From: Bretschneidera sinensis
Lineage: Eukaryota; Streptophyta; Magnoliopsida; Brassicales; Akaniaceae
DNA: 64,000 bases
Direction: 5' to 3'
Assembly (NCBI GenBank): GCA_023935145.1
Contig: CM043698.1
Location: 149,173,625-149,237,624, forward strand
The position numbers and the translations under genes were made by a program. This document shows positions 10,922 to 22,396 of this stretch, one piece after another (position 1 is the stretch's first letter; the number at the start of each line of letters is the position of its first letter). Under the pieces are notes generated by a model. The model ran no database searches. It saw only the letters and a program-made list of their open reading frames with translations, and was not told the DNA's origin.

Positions 10922-11460
10922 GTCTGATAACTTTGTTTGAGACCTTGAATATGATGTTATTATATCCAATTCTTGTAGAAGTTTAGGTTTAATGGTATAA
11001 ACTTGTGTAACTCACTGGCTGGGCATACGTATTATGAAAAAGAATATAATGCAAAGCATTAGAGATATATTTTAACCGACGAACTATATGACACGAGAGA
11101 GGAGGGATCATCGTAGCGGTCAATATTACCCTTGGACGACTGACTTTGTTTAAATGAACCAGGGCTCAAAAAGAGTCAAATATGGCTGACCATGCAGAAG
11201 CATCCAAATTGCAAGTTTCTAAAAAGCAAACGTGTTGCACATCCCGTGAGTGAAGTTTCTTTCGAAACTTGATTTAGGTGATTTTTCTCTCTAAGAGGCT
11301 GCAAAAATCTTTGACTAGGGACCTCAACTGGCACTATAACTTGTTTATAAAAAAAGTTATCTTCTCGGTAGGAAAGTTTCCACTTATCTTGCATTGTTAA
11401 TTAATTAGCTAGTGATGGCCAGTTAATTAAATCAAGATTGTTAATTATAACCAGGGGCCA
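10922..11460. other. Intergenic, no gene seen
   Basis: Starts as the remnant of the next UBP intron (GTCTGATAAC donor). No coding similarity, RNA gene or repeat that I recognise. Confidence 0.5.
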
Positions 11461-11635
11461 CATGGATAGATAAAGTGGTGCAATTATAAAATTTTCATAA
11501 TTAAATAGTCCCTTTTCCATTTCAAAACCGAAGTTCTATATAAGTTGTCATGGAATGCCATTAAAATGCAAATCAATCTTTAGCGATCTTCTATAGTCTG
11601 GAACATACCTCAAATCTTTAGGGCACTCTAACTAC
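11461..11635 (+). promoter_or_regulatory. Promoter and 5' leader of the intact lectin gene
   Basis: TATATAA at 11537-11543 lies 93 bp before the first ATG, so transcription should start near 11570. The region is almost identical to 182-366 upstream of the pseudogene, so both copies inherited one promoter. No specific stress or hormone element can be assigned with confidence. Confidence 0.7.
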
Positions 11636-13772
11636 ATGATGGAAACCAACAAGGTCGGGCCATTTGGAGGGCAAGGTGGAAACCAATGGGATGATGGGAC
11701 TTACACTACTGTAAGGCAACTACGTGTAATCTATGGAACTGTAATAGACTCGATCCAAATTGAGTATGATAAAAATGGAGAATCTGTATGGTCTGCAAAG
11801 CATGGTGGAACCGGTGGAAACGAATTTCATGAGGTTTTTTTTTTTTAATGTTATTTCTGTCTTTTTTTTTAAAGAAAAGTAAGGATAAGTGATTAAATAA
11901 ATATGACTATAATAGTTGGTATAGCCGTAAGAGTCATATTCTTTTCTTTCATTTCCCTCTTCCTTCCTCTATTGTTTTACTACTAATCAAATTTTTTTTT
12001 TGGAAAGGTTTTAGTAGTAGACAAAGAACCTTCGAATATCTAGGTTGGTTAAATAAATTCTCATAAACTAATTTTTATTTTATGATTTGAATCTATTAAT
12101 TTTTATAGGTCAAACTTGACTATCCAAATGAGTACATCATTTCAATCTCTGGACATCACAAACTCTGCACAGGAAATGATGTTGTTCACTCTCTTAAAAT
12201 TGAAACCAACAAAAAAACATATGGATCTTTTGGAACTGAAGAAGGAAGCTCTTTCTCAATTCCAGCATCTGGTGGCAAGATCGTTGGGTTTCTCGGAAGA
12301 TCTGGTGCTTATATCGATTCCATAGGAGCATATGTTGCGCCAATCTTTATTTCACACCCATATGTATCTTTTGGGCCATTTGGAGGGCAAGGTGGAAACC
12401 AGTGGGATGATGGGACTTACACTACTGTAAGACAACTACGTGTAACCTATGGAACTGTAATAGACTCGATCCAAATTGAGTATGACAAGAATGGAGAATC
12501 TGTATGGTCTGCAAAGCATGGTGGAATCGGTGGACATGAAGTTCATGAGGTTTTCTTTATGTTATTTTTGTCTTTTAAAAAAAAAAAGGATAAGTGATTA
12601 AATAAATGTGACTATAATAATTGGTATAACTATAAGAGTCATATTCTTTTCTTTCCTTTCCCTCTTCCTTCCTCTATTGTCTTACTACTAATGATTTTTT
12701 TTTGTGGAAAGGTTTTAGTCGTAGAGTCTTACCTTCGAATAACTAGGTTGGTTAAATAAATTCTCATAAACTAATTTTTATTTTATGATTTGAATCTATT
12801 AATTTTTATAGGTCAAACTTGACTATCCGAATGAGTACATCATTTCAATTTCTGGACATCACAAACTCTACACAGGAAAAGATGTTGTTCACTCTCTTAA
12901 AATTGAAACCAACAAAAAAACGTATGGATCTTTTGGAACTGAAGAAGGAAACCCTTTCTCAATTCCAGCATCTGGTGGCAAGATTGTTGGGTTTCTCGGA
13001 AGATCCGGTGCCTATATCGATTCCATAGGAGCATATGTTGCGCCAATCTTTATTTCACACCCATATGTATCTTTTGGGCCATTTGGAGGGCAAGGTGGAA
13101 ACCAGTGGGATGATGGGACTTACACTACTGTAAGACAACTACGTGTAATCTATGGAACTGTAATAGACTCGATCCAAATTGAGTATGACAAGAATGGAGA
13201 ATCAGTATGGTCTGCAAAGCATGGTGGAGCCGGTGGACACGAACTTCATGAGGTTTTTTTTTTTACGTTATTTATGTCTTTTTTATAAAAAAAAATAAGG
13301 ATAAGTGATTAAATAAATGTGACTATAATAGTTGGTATAACCGTAAGAGTCATATTCTTTTCTTTACTTTCCCTCTTCCTTCCTCTATTGTTTTACTACT
13401 AATCATTTTTTTTTGGAAAGGTTTTAGTTGTAAACTCTTACCTTCGAATATGTAGGTTGGTTAAATAAATTCTTATAAACTAATTTTTATTTTATGATTT
13501 GAATCTATTAATTTTTATAGGTCAAACTTGATTATCCGAATGAGTACATCATTTCAATCTTTGGATATCACAAACTCTACATGGGAAAAGATGTTGTTCA
13601 CTCTCTTAAAATTGAAACCAACAAAAAGACATATGGATCTTTTGGAACTGAAGAAGGAAACTTTTTTTCAATTCCAAAATCTAATGGCAAGATCGTTAAT
13701 GGCAAGATCGTTGGATTTCTCGGAAGATCTGGTGTCTATATCGATTCCATAGGAGCTTATGTTGGGGCTTAA
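11636..13772 (+). CDS. Jacalin-related lectin, three tandem domains, intact
   Basis: Four exons, 11636-11833, 12109-12549, 12812-13252 and 13521-13772, with GT-AG introns all in phase 0, give 443 residues with no internal stop. Three jacalin (beta-prism) domains lie at about residues 8-142, 155-289 and 302-441. Each starts with GPFGGQGG and ends with GRSGxYIDSIGAYV, which holds the GxxxD-type sugar-binding loop. There is no signal peptide, so a cytosolic or nuclear mannose-type lectin is expected; such proteins bind high-mannose glycans and often act in defence or stress. Each of the two internal exons encodes the back half of one domain plus the front half of the next. The introns and exons 2 and 3 are almost identical to each other, pointing to recent internal duplication. 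Exon 4 has a 15-bp tandem duplication (NGKIV twice). The first of two adjacent ATGs is taken as start. Confidence 0.92.
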
Positions 13773-14204
13773 GCACCTTGATTTATCTTTTAGCCGAAAG
13801 ACAGGCCGCATGCAAGACCATGAGTTGTTTTGCAAGACAAGGGGTGTGTTGTAATAAATAGCTGTTGAATAAGTATCTAGGGGAAGCTACTTGTCATATG
13901 TTGTTCTATAAGTGGAGAATCCTTAGGTTGCCACGTGTTGCAGCAGCAGTTGCAAGTAGATTTCAGTAGTTTTTATGTTCGTGTGTGAAATTTAATATGT
14001 CTTGTTCTACCGTGTTGTGTGTTTGAGTTTAAATTATTATTGCAGTTAAATAAAAAGAACGAGTAGTTATTCCGTTCCATAAATATTGTGTAAGATCTCT
14101 TGGTTTTTTTTCCACACTTGAGCGTTATTTTTACAAAACTTCTATGATGCCAAGAAGAATTCATTGAAAAAAAATCTCTATAAACTCTTGAGATATTTTC
14201 GTTT
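13773..14204 (+). other. Likely 3' untranslated region of the lectin gene
   Basis: Follows the TAA stop directly. AATAAA-type signals occur near 13853 and 14048, so the transcript probably ends in this interval. No other gene seen. Confidence 0.45.
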
Positions 14205-14207
14205 AAT

Positions 14208-14231
14208 CATATATATATATATATATATATA
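14208..14231. repeat. (AT)n microsatellite
   Basis: About 12 uninterrupted AT dinucleotides. Confidence 0.9.
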
Positions 14232-14279
14232 AACCAAAATTTCTAAATATTGTAAGATGCAAAATTTCAAGGTAAGTCA

Positions 14280-14920
14280 CTTTTTCAATTTTGTCTTGAT
14301 TTTCATATATTGTTTTACTAATCATTCACGTGCAAACTATGTTAAAAAAGATGATTTAAAAATATGAGACTGAAAGAATATAATTTCATAACTTATCTTT
14401 TATATTTCCTAATTTAGATTTCATTTTTCATAACAAAAAGATATTATAACTTATCGTTAATATTTCGTTACTTAAATATCATTTCTCGTGACTAAATTTT
14501 TTATCAAATTTCATAACTTAGTCTTCATAATTTTAACCTCTACCTAAATTTTTGTAAGCTAGATATTTTTTGTAACTTATATAAAAATTTTCATAACAAA
14601 ATAATATTATAAGATTTTGTAACTTAACCTTCGTATTTCTTAACCTATGCCTTTACTTTTGTAACCCAAATATTTTTCGTAACATTGACCGTATTTCATA
14701 ATTTTAAATATCATTTTTCGTAAACAAAAAAATGACATTAAATTTCATAATTTAACTTTCAAATTCCATAACTTTTTTTTTAGAGATCAAATTCTATAAC
14801 TTAAACTTTATTTCTCTCGTAACAGAATTATCATTCGAAATGCTGATTTCATATTTTGTAACTTAGACATTATTTTTTATAATACAAATGTTGATATATA
14901 TTAAATCCCTTAAGTTCTAA
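14280..14920. repeat. Degenerate AT-rich repeat region
   Basis: Short related strings recur every few tens of bases, such as TTTCATAACTTA, TTTTCGTAAC, AAATATCATTT and TTGTAACTTA. They look like an old, heavily mutated tandem array with no clear unit length. No coding potential. Confidence 0.5.
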
Positions 14921-15554
14921 TTTTTTTAAAAAAAATAAAATGAACTCTCATTATTTGAAATCACATGAATATTTTTTCTGTTCAAATCACTTGTCAATTG
15001 ACAAATTGATATATAACCAATTGTCAATTGGCAATCGAGTCGTTGACAAATTCACATGTAATCGATTATCAAATTCGTATTGATTGGGAAGATTAACATT
15101 TTCAAGGTAATTTGAATTCTAGAGAATTAGGAAAATCTCTTATGGATTGGAATCGAGAAAGCTTGACTTTACAAAACTGCCTAAACTTAAATTTGCTGAG
15201 TTTAATTCATTTAATGCAAATATCAATGGTGAAATTGCAAAACAGAATTAGTATGTGAAGTCCTTACTTGGAAATGGACATCAATTTCCGTCAATAAAAA
15301 TTTAATATATTTCTTAGGACAACTAACTTCTTCAGAGCTTTGACTTAAACCTGTTAACCCGAAATCTTTTCGTATTTAGATTTATCTCCGGTTTTTTATG
15401 TTTTTATCTCACTTATGGCCGAATATACAATCACGATAACAGAAAGTATATATGTTTTCACAACCCAAGAACCATTTTAACTCTGTAAAAGAAGAATATG
15501 AGGTTTCTCTATATAGTTTGAGTTTTTTCAACAACCTTTTATTACAAGAACACA

Positions 15555-15592
<38 letters not shown>

Positions 15593-16369
15593 AACCAAAA
15601 GTTGCATGATTTTCTTCATGTCTCTTTATTCAAAAGTAAATGGTCAGGTTTCATTGGTGTCTAACCCGATCTTGAGATTTCCTAATCTATTTTATTCAAA
15701 TTTACATCTGTAAAAGGCAAAATCTCCTCAGTTGCAGTTGATCCTCTACCATATACACACAAATTCCTAAAACCCTTCCATTTTTACGTTTTGTAATTTG
15801 GCAGCACATAAAACAGAATGAATATCAAATATTAAGTTAGTGATTCGTACAACACATTAAATTGGCTAAAAGAAAAAGACAGACGGGTTGTACGAATCAC
15901 TAAATTGAGTTTAAATTATTATTTCATTGAATTGGTCGAGATTCAAGAGGAATAAATCATCAGGTAGGGGTAAAACATTTGTGAAAATAATTTTTCATAC
16001 ACAAATTCAGTTTTTTATAAACCATTTTTTACCTTTTATAAAATAAACAAAACCATATCATAAAATCATTTGATGGTAGATAAGTCATATACCCATATCT
16101 ATCATATAGATTCAAGTAAGATAAGAGATGCATCAATTATCATACTATCATTCTTCCCATTGAAAATAACATTATTAGACAATATCCCAAGAATTTCTTT
16201 TAAAAAAAAAAGTCATATGACAATTTGCATCAACTCCCAAGTATTTTTAAGAAGAAAAAATCTACCATCGAAAATCATTTGCCTAAGCCCCTCTAGGCAT
16301 TGGTCCATTAGGACTAAATTAAGGCATGCTCATGTCCAAGAGGATGACCATCATTGGTAGCCCTCTTTT
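14921..16369. other. AT-rich intergenic region
   Basis: No gene recognised. It holds a (TA)n microsatellite at 15557-15588 and a perfect inverted repeat at 15837-15903, listed separately. Open frames here are short and compositionally biased. Confidence 0.5.
15837..15903. repeat. Perfect 17-bp inverted repeat with 33-nt loop
   Basis: TTAGTGATTCGTACAAC at 15837-15853 is followed by its exact reverse complement at 15887-15903. The loop is purine-rich. It could be a foldback remnant, a MITE core or a hairpin RNA. No target duplication was identified outside the arms. Confidence 0.85.
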
Positions 16370-16371
16370 GC

Positions 16372-17520
16372 TTAGCCAAAAAAGAAACGATTTCTTAACA
16401 CATCATACCAAGAAAACACAATACAAGCCTGGCTTGAGGCTTTAGGAAATTTTAGTACTTTCTTAATGAGGTTTTTGCGCCGACCATAATAAGTACTGAT
16501 AGTCATCTCCTCCAAAGCTTTGGCATTCTTCAGCAAATACTTCACTAAAGAAAGCTCATCCTTAGACCAGCAGAAACATGCAAAAAGTATTACTTGGAGG
16601 TGAGACAGAAAAAAATCTGGCACATTCGGTGAAGACAATACGTCCTCATCACAAAGTGAAATATTCTGACAATGATTGGAATAAAAAAACAAAAATGATT
16701 TGAATGTGAAATTATCAAGTTGTCAGCCGAGGATGTACGTTTAAAGGAAACAAATATTCCCTCAAGTAAAAAGGACACATCTAAGGATGCTAAAGAACTT
16801 ACATGAATGATGAGAGACTGAAGGCATCGGTGAGTTATGGAGAAAGTTGATCAAAGTTTTGGTAACAATGATTCTTGAGCTGAGTTTCAAACTTGTCAAC
16901 TTATCAAATGTGGGCAGATCAGCAACTATATCTTTTGCATGGGCATTAACCTAAAAATAAAACATGACAAAGAAATATTTATTAAAATGAATGACCTAAG
17001 ATAATTAACTTTATCACATTAATATGAGCCAGCCACGAGGAACCATCTAACAGAAACATTATCGAACTCCGATAACTTAGAATTTTTCTAAACTTTTTCA
17101 GAGACATTGATCTAAAATCGTACAAAGACAAACACATAAGCACACAGACATACAAATATGCAAGCGCGCACAACTTTTTGATCAGTTCTAACTAAGAGTA
17201 CAAGTAATTGAAAGAAACATGTCTAGATACAATGACAATATTCATTGATTGTGTTCTTTTTTATTGAAATCATTGACACCAAAGATCATATATGACAAGA
17301 AAACACAATCCTCAAATTAATTTTTTTCTCCTTGATAACAACTATAAGGAAATATGAGGAGGTATACCTCGATGAATTGATCTTCTAGTGTGAGATGATT
17401 TGAGCTCGAGAAATGTTTAAGAAACGTACAAGCTTGCAATTGAATCTCTCGCACATCATTTTTGTTCTTCTCCTGAAGATCGAAACTAATGGTGGCATGA
17501 AGAGCTAATGAGCTGGGCAA
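16372..17520 (-). pseudogene. F-box/FBD/LRR protein fragment, copy 1
   Basis: Minus-strand pieces of a plant F-box/FBD/LRR protein, the substrate-receptor class of SCF ubiquitin ligases. The last exon (about 16372-16670) carries an FBD-like end: LSHLQVILFACF, then ELSLVKYLLKNAKALEEMTI and FPKASSQACIVFS. Further upstream on the minus strand are LTSLKLSSRIIVTK (near 16880), ILSYRSSIMFLLDGSSW (near 17050) and FLKHFSSSNHLTLEDQ (near 17400), as in the LRR region. The F-box itself is not seen, and the pieces are in different frames with stops. Copy 2 lies directly beside it. I judge it a truncated pseudogene. Confidence 0.65.
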
Positions 17521-17529
17521 AACAATTCT

Positions 17530-18470
17530 CTATGTCATTTCTCACAAGCAAATACTTCAGTAAAGAAAGCTCTTTCTTAGACCAGCAGAAACATGCAAAA
17601 AGTACTACTTTGAGGTGAGACAGAAAAAAATCTGGCACATTCGGTGAAGCCAATACGTCCTCATCACAACTCGAAATATTCTGACAATGATTGGAAGAAA
17701 AAAACGAAAATGATTTGAATGTGAAATTATCAAGTTGTCAGCCGAGGATGTACATTTAAAGGAAACAAATATTCCCGCAAGTAAAAAGGACACATCTAAG
17801 GATGCTAAAGAACTTACCTGAATGATGAGAGACTTAAGCATCGGTGAGTTATGGAGAAAGTTGATCAAAATTTTGGTAACAATGATTCTTGAGCTGAGTT
17901 TCAAACTTGTCAACTTACCAAATGTGGGCAGATCAGCAACTACATCCTTTGCATGGGCATTAACCTAAAAATAAAACATGACAAAGAAATATTTATTAAA
18001 ATGAACCATCTAACGGAAGCATTATCGAACTCCGATAACTTAGAATGTTGCTAAACTTTTTCAGAGACATGCATTGACCTAAAATCGTACAAAGACAAAC
18101 ATATATGCACACATACATACAAACGTGCAAGCGCGCACACAAATTTTTGATCAGTTCTAAATAAGAATATAAGTAATTGAAAGAAACATGTCGAGATACA
18201 ATTACAATATTCATTGATCGTGTTTTTTTTTTTTTGAAATCATTGACACCAAAGATCATATATGACAAGAAAACACAAACTCAAATTAATTTTGTTCCCT
18301 TGATAACAACAGTAAGGAAATATAAGGAGGCATAGCTCGATGGATTGATCTTTTAGTGTCAGATGATTTGAGCTCGAGAAATGTTTAAGAAACATATAAG
18401 CTTGCAATTGAATCTCTCGCACATCGTTTTTGTTCTTCTCCTGAAGATCGAAACTAATGGTGGCATGAAA
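17530..18470 (-). pseudogene. F-box/FBD/LRR protein fragment, copy 2
   Basis: Tandem copy of most of copy 1 (about 16535-17515). Shared pieces include LTSLKLSSRIIVTKILINF at about 17850-17910, ILSYRSSIMLPLDGS near 18025 and FLKHFSSSNHLTLKDQS near 18370. The FBD terminus is cut off, and the sequence joins copy 1 near 17530. On the right it breaks directly into the minisatellite at 18480. Confidence 0.6.
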
Positions 18471-18479
18471 ACAATTCTA

Positions 18480-18895
18480 TTTGCCAGCATAGCCGGGCTC
18501 TCTTCCAATCCTCAATGTAGCTCGGGTCTCTTCCAATCCCCAGGTTAGTCCGGTTCTCTTCTAGTCCCCAGGGTAGACCAGCTCTCTTCCAAGCTCTCTT
18601 CCAATCCCCAAGGTAGCTCGGCTCTCTTCTAATCCCTATGGCAGCCCGACTCTCTTCCAATCCCCATGGAAGCTTGGCTCTCTTTTAATCCCCAATTTAC
18701 AGGCTCTTTTCCAATCCCCGGTGTACTGGCTCTTTTCCAATCTACGGTAGTCTGGTTCTCTTCTAATCCCCAGGGTAGCCTAGCTATCTTCCAATCCACA
18801 TAGTAGCCTCCCTCTCTTCCAATCACAGGGTAGCCTAATTTCCATTCCAATCCCTAGGGTAGCCTGGTTTCTATTCCAATCCCCAAGGTAGCTTG
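18480..18895. repeat. 28-bp minisatellite, about 15 units, unit 2
   Basis: Same unit as the array at 4646-5515 (TCTCTTCCAATCCCCAGGGT core) but about half as long and more diverged. The open minus-strand frames over it are a by-product of the repeat. Confidence 0.88.
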
Positions 18896-19242
18896 GTTTT
18901 TATTTCTTCATCTCTTCTTTTCTATCCTGTCCTACATCACTAGTAGAACACTTTATTCTATATTAGTATTACTATTAGTGGCAGTGCAGTGCCACTTATT
19001 TTACTTAGTCAGTTAGTGCCTAGTGGATTATTTTTTAAATAGTTTAGTGGGATAGGTGTCACAACAAGTTAATAGATTAACTATCACATGTTTGGAAATT
19101 GGAAGTTTGTGACTTTTAGTAGTTTGGCTTGAGGAAGCTCCCCAGGCTATTGAGGCTTCTTTTTATCTAATGTAATGTTTTTAACTTATTTTTTAAATTC
19201 TATTTTCTTTTATAAAAATGAAAAATGATACTATGCACATAT
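18896..19242. other. Duplicated non-coding block, unit 2
   Basis: Counterpart of 5516-5867, including the CACTAGTAGAAC string near 18937-18948 and the ATTAGTGGCAGT repeats. It ends at the LINE target duplication ATGATATACATTTTTT (19243-19258). Confidence 0.6.
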
Positions 19243-19258
19243 ATGATATACATTTTTT

Positions 19259-20405
19259 ATAAGTAAAGAAATATTATTAAGAAAAACGGAGCACCAAGAG
19301 GGTGCAACTCAAAACCAAAGGTTAATTATAAGAGAGGAAATCCTCAAAATCCAAAAGGTCAAGATTATTTACGAAGAAATTTCCTTTAATCTAAAAATTA
19401 AGAGTATTTAGTCATCTATCTCTAATGGTAACAAAACTTCTCTCACGGCAATCGAAGGCTCTACAATTTCTTTTATTCCACACTGGCCAAAAAATCGAGT
19501 GTGGAATCAATGAATAAGCCTTTTTGACTTCTTTTGACGCTTGCAACCCACTCCAAACCAAAACTTCATCTTTGACGGTACCTGCTACTACCCAAGAAAT
19601 CTCCAAAATCTTATAGGATATCTCCAACAAGCTTCTAGCCAACGGACATTCCAATAAAAGATGAAAAATGGACTCGTTGCATCTATTGTAAATAAAACAT
19701 CTATTAACAAAAACTCTCCCCCTTCTTTGGAAATTATTAATAGTAAGAATTTTCTCTCAAAAAGCTTCCTAAACAAAAAAAATTTACTTTCCTAGGAGTA
19801 TAGGAGGACCAAATTGCTTTCTACAGGAAATTAAGAGATGCAACCGATTGATCCCCATTAGACAAAATCTTATAGAAACACTTCACCTCAAAATCTTTTA
19901 CGGATTAGGACCTCATCAATCCATGTCTTCTCATCTCCCATCCATTCTAACATTGTATAAAGTCTCAAATCTAATAATCCCCCCAACTTCCCAATCATGG
20001 ACATTATGAATGTGCAACACATCCCAAATAACCCCATCAAATGTGGAGCACAAGAGCTAATAAGAGCATATGTGGTCCTCACAATATTAAAAACTTTCGA
20101 AAATTGATCTTTTAAAGGGGTGTTCCCAAACCAAATATCATACCAAAGTCAGGTTCTCTCACCATTGCTAATAAGAGCATATTTGGTCCTCACAATATTA
20201 AAAACTTTCAGAAATTGATCTTTTAAAAGGGTGTTCCCAAACCAAATATCATGCCAAAGCTGGGTTCTCTCACTATTGCCAACCAAAATCAAAAAAATAA
20301 GGAATAAAAGCCTCCAACCCTTTCCAAATCCATTTCCAAACTCCCACCCCGTAAGCCTTGCTCACCTTTTTGGACATCCAACCATTAGTGTCGCCCATAC
20401 GTAGC
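19259..20405 (-). mobile_element. LINE, unit 2, 3' segment
   Basis: Counterpart of about 5885-6908. Minus-strand zf-RVT and tail sequences (FWPVWNKRNCRAFD, ECPLARSLLEISYKILEIS) are recognisable but broken. A stretch of about 110 bp is tandemly duplicated (roughly 20060-20167 and 20168-20275) only in this copy. The LINE stops at GTAGC (20401-20405), the target duplication of Copia Y, and resumes at 47498. Confidence 0.8.
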
Positions 20406-21540
20406 TGTAGACTGAGGTTCCGATCCAAGAGGGGGTGAATTTTACAAACTTTTACTAATTGTTCGCAAGTTTATAAAAACAGTTAAGTGCACAAGCGTAT
20501 AAACAAGTAAAGTGCTTTAAATAAAGGAGTTTAAGGAATAGAAAGTGCAAACTCAGTTTATAATGGTTCGGCAATATCGGATTCGTTTCGACCCTACGTC
20601 AACTCTCTTCAAGTAACCTCCTTAAAGTAATCCACTAAAACTCTTAGTCGTACAACTTCACGGGTGTTGCACAAACCTTACAAACAATCCCTTCCTTTCA
20701 GAAGTTAATCCTTTTTACAATAAATATGAGCTGCTATAAAGTAAATGGTAGAGAGATAGCAATGAATGCTTTTACAACTGAAAAATATCTCTCTTTCAAG
20801 GTAAAACTTGAAGAATGGCTCAACAATAAATGTTTCAAAGCTTTTGTATATTAATGAGCAAAAACTTGATTGAATGTGTAATCTTTCTATTTTAAATGCT
20901 CATTGAAGTGGGTCTATATAGCCTTGAATTAATATGGTTGTTTGGTACTGACTTGGTACGTTTTGGTACATTAAATGCTCAAGTCTAGTACTCAACGGTT
21001 ATATTTTTTGAATTACCAGTCGACTAGGTCTTATTACTAGTCGACTGGGTCAAGTGAAAAGTCTCACTTTTTAAGGTTGTAAATAGTACCAGTCAATTAG
21101 GTCATTAGTACCAGTCGACTGGGGACTTACTGTCCAATATACCAGTCGAATAGTATGAAGCACCCAATCAACTGGGGACACACTGTCCCATATACTAGTC
21201 TTCTGGTATAAGTACCCGGTCGACTGGGTTGCAGGCAACCAGTTTTTCATGTTTTTCATATTTTTGATTTAGAAGAGTTTGAATAAATAGTTTTGTCAAA
21301 ATGCTTTTACAAAAGGAGCCATAAGACAAGCTAGTTACCTGAACAAACGAGATTTACAACCTATTTCAATACCTTATGCCTATACTAGATCTTTTGTCTT
21401 GACTTGGTGTGTGATTCGGGTTGAGTTCTTGTATCTTGATTCTTGGCTGTTTGCTTTTATCATTTAAAACACTTAGATAAAACTGTTAGTACAATTAGAG
21501 TTGTGTTTTGTCATTATTAAAATTTAGATAAGGGTAAAAA
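20406..21540 (-). repeat. Copia Y 3' LTR
   Basis: Pairs with 46349-47497. It starts TGTAGACTGAGG on the plus strand. The inner end, TGTTGACCC in the other LTR, is mutated to TTTTTACCC here. A purine tract, AAAAAGGAGAGAT on the minus strand (about 21541-21553), abuts it and is the likely polypurine tract. It contains the AGTCGACT palindrome cluster at 21014-21230, and a TATA box decayed to TATATAGA near 20912-20920. Confidence 0.85.
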
Positions 21541-22396
21541 ATCTCTCCTTTTTGATGATGACAAAACTAATGAGAGAAAACAATTTTAAAAACTAAGTAT
21601 TTGGTTTTTAGAAAAAAAATTGTGTAGAGTTTCCCCTGTTTTTTTTTTAATAAAACTAACCTGTAAAAAGTTCAAATACAGTTTATATTCAATCTAACCA
21701 AGCAACTCAACATATAGTCATGTATAACAAGTTCTTTGGAGCAATACTCCCCCTAAATCTGTGCACTACTTTAAGTTTACAGTCATTTTTCTCATATTTT
21801 TCTCCCGTTTTGACAATAGTGAAAAAAGGCTGTAGCAATTCAATTATAAGCCACATAGACACTACTGACATTTAGATAATGCATAAACAAACTTCATTGC
21901 AAAAATTTGACGTAATTCATAGCTGGGAAGACTTCCCAAGAAAAGCCAAAAATTTCTATACATGTAGAGGCAGTTATAACATATATCCAAGCAAAGAAGT
22001 TTTTACATGAAGCAAACATATTGCATAAAAGTAAAGCAAGGATATGAAGCAAGATATAAAATGAAATATAGACATATAAAGTAAATATCCATACATAACG
22101 GGCTTCTAAGAACCGAAACTAAAAAGCTACAATAAATGATAAAATGATGTTCGTGCCAAGAACAACTGAAAGCTATATATATACAACTGAAAAGTAAAAC
22201 ATAAAGAGACTCAGGGAGCGGGAGAGTCAGAGCCGTCATGAATGAGATCCCGAAGCTCAACCAAGGAACTCTCTATATGCTCTCGGTGTAGCTCGAAGTC
22301 ATCCAAGAGGGTGTGAAGGTCATGATGCATGGCGTCGACAGAAGAGCTCAAGCTCTAGAATTCAGACTGTATAGTCAGCTGGAGGCTCGTAATAAC
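21541..22396 (-). other. Copia Y spacer between ORF3 and 3' LTR
   Basis: AT-rich, no domain recognised, begins with the polypurine tract. The short frames here have no similarity that I can identify. Confidence 0.5.

Noticed and set aside
16070..16360. 96-codon plus-strand frame next to the F-box fragment
   Set aside because: No recognisable domain, AT-biased composition; likely chance.
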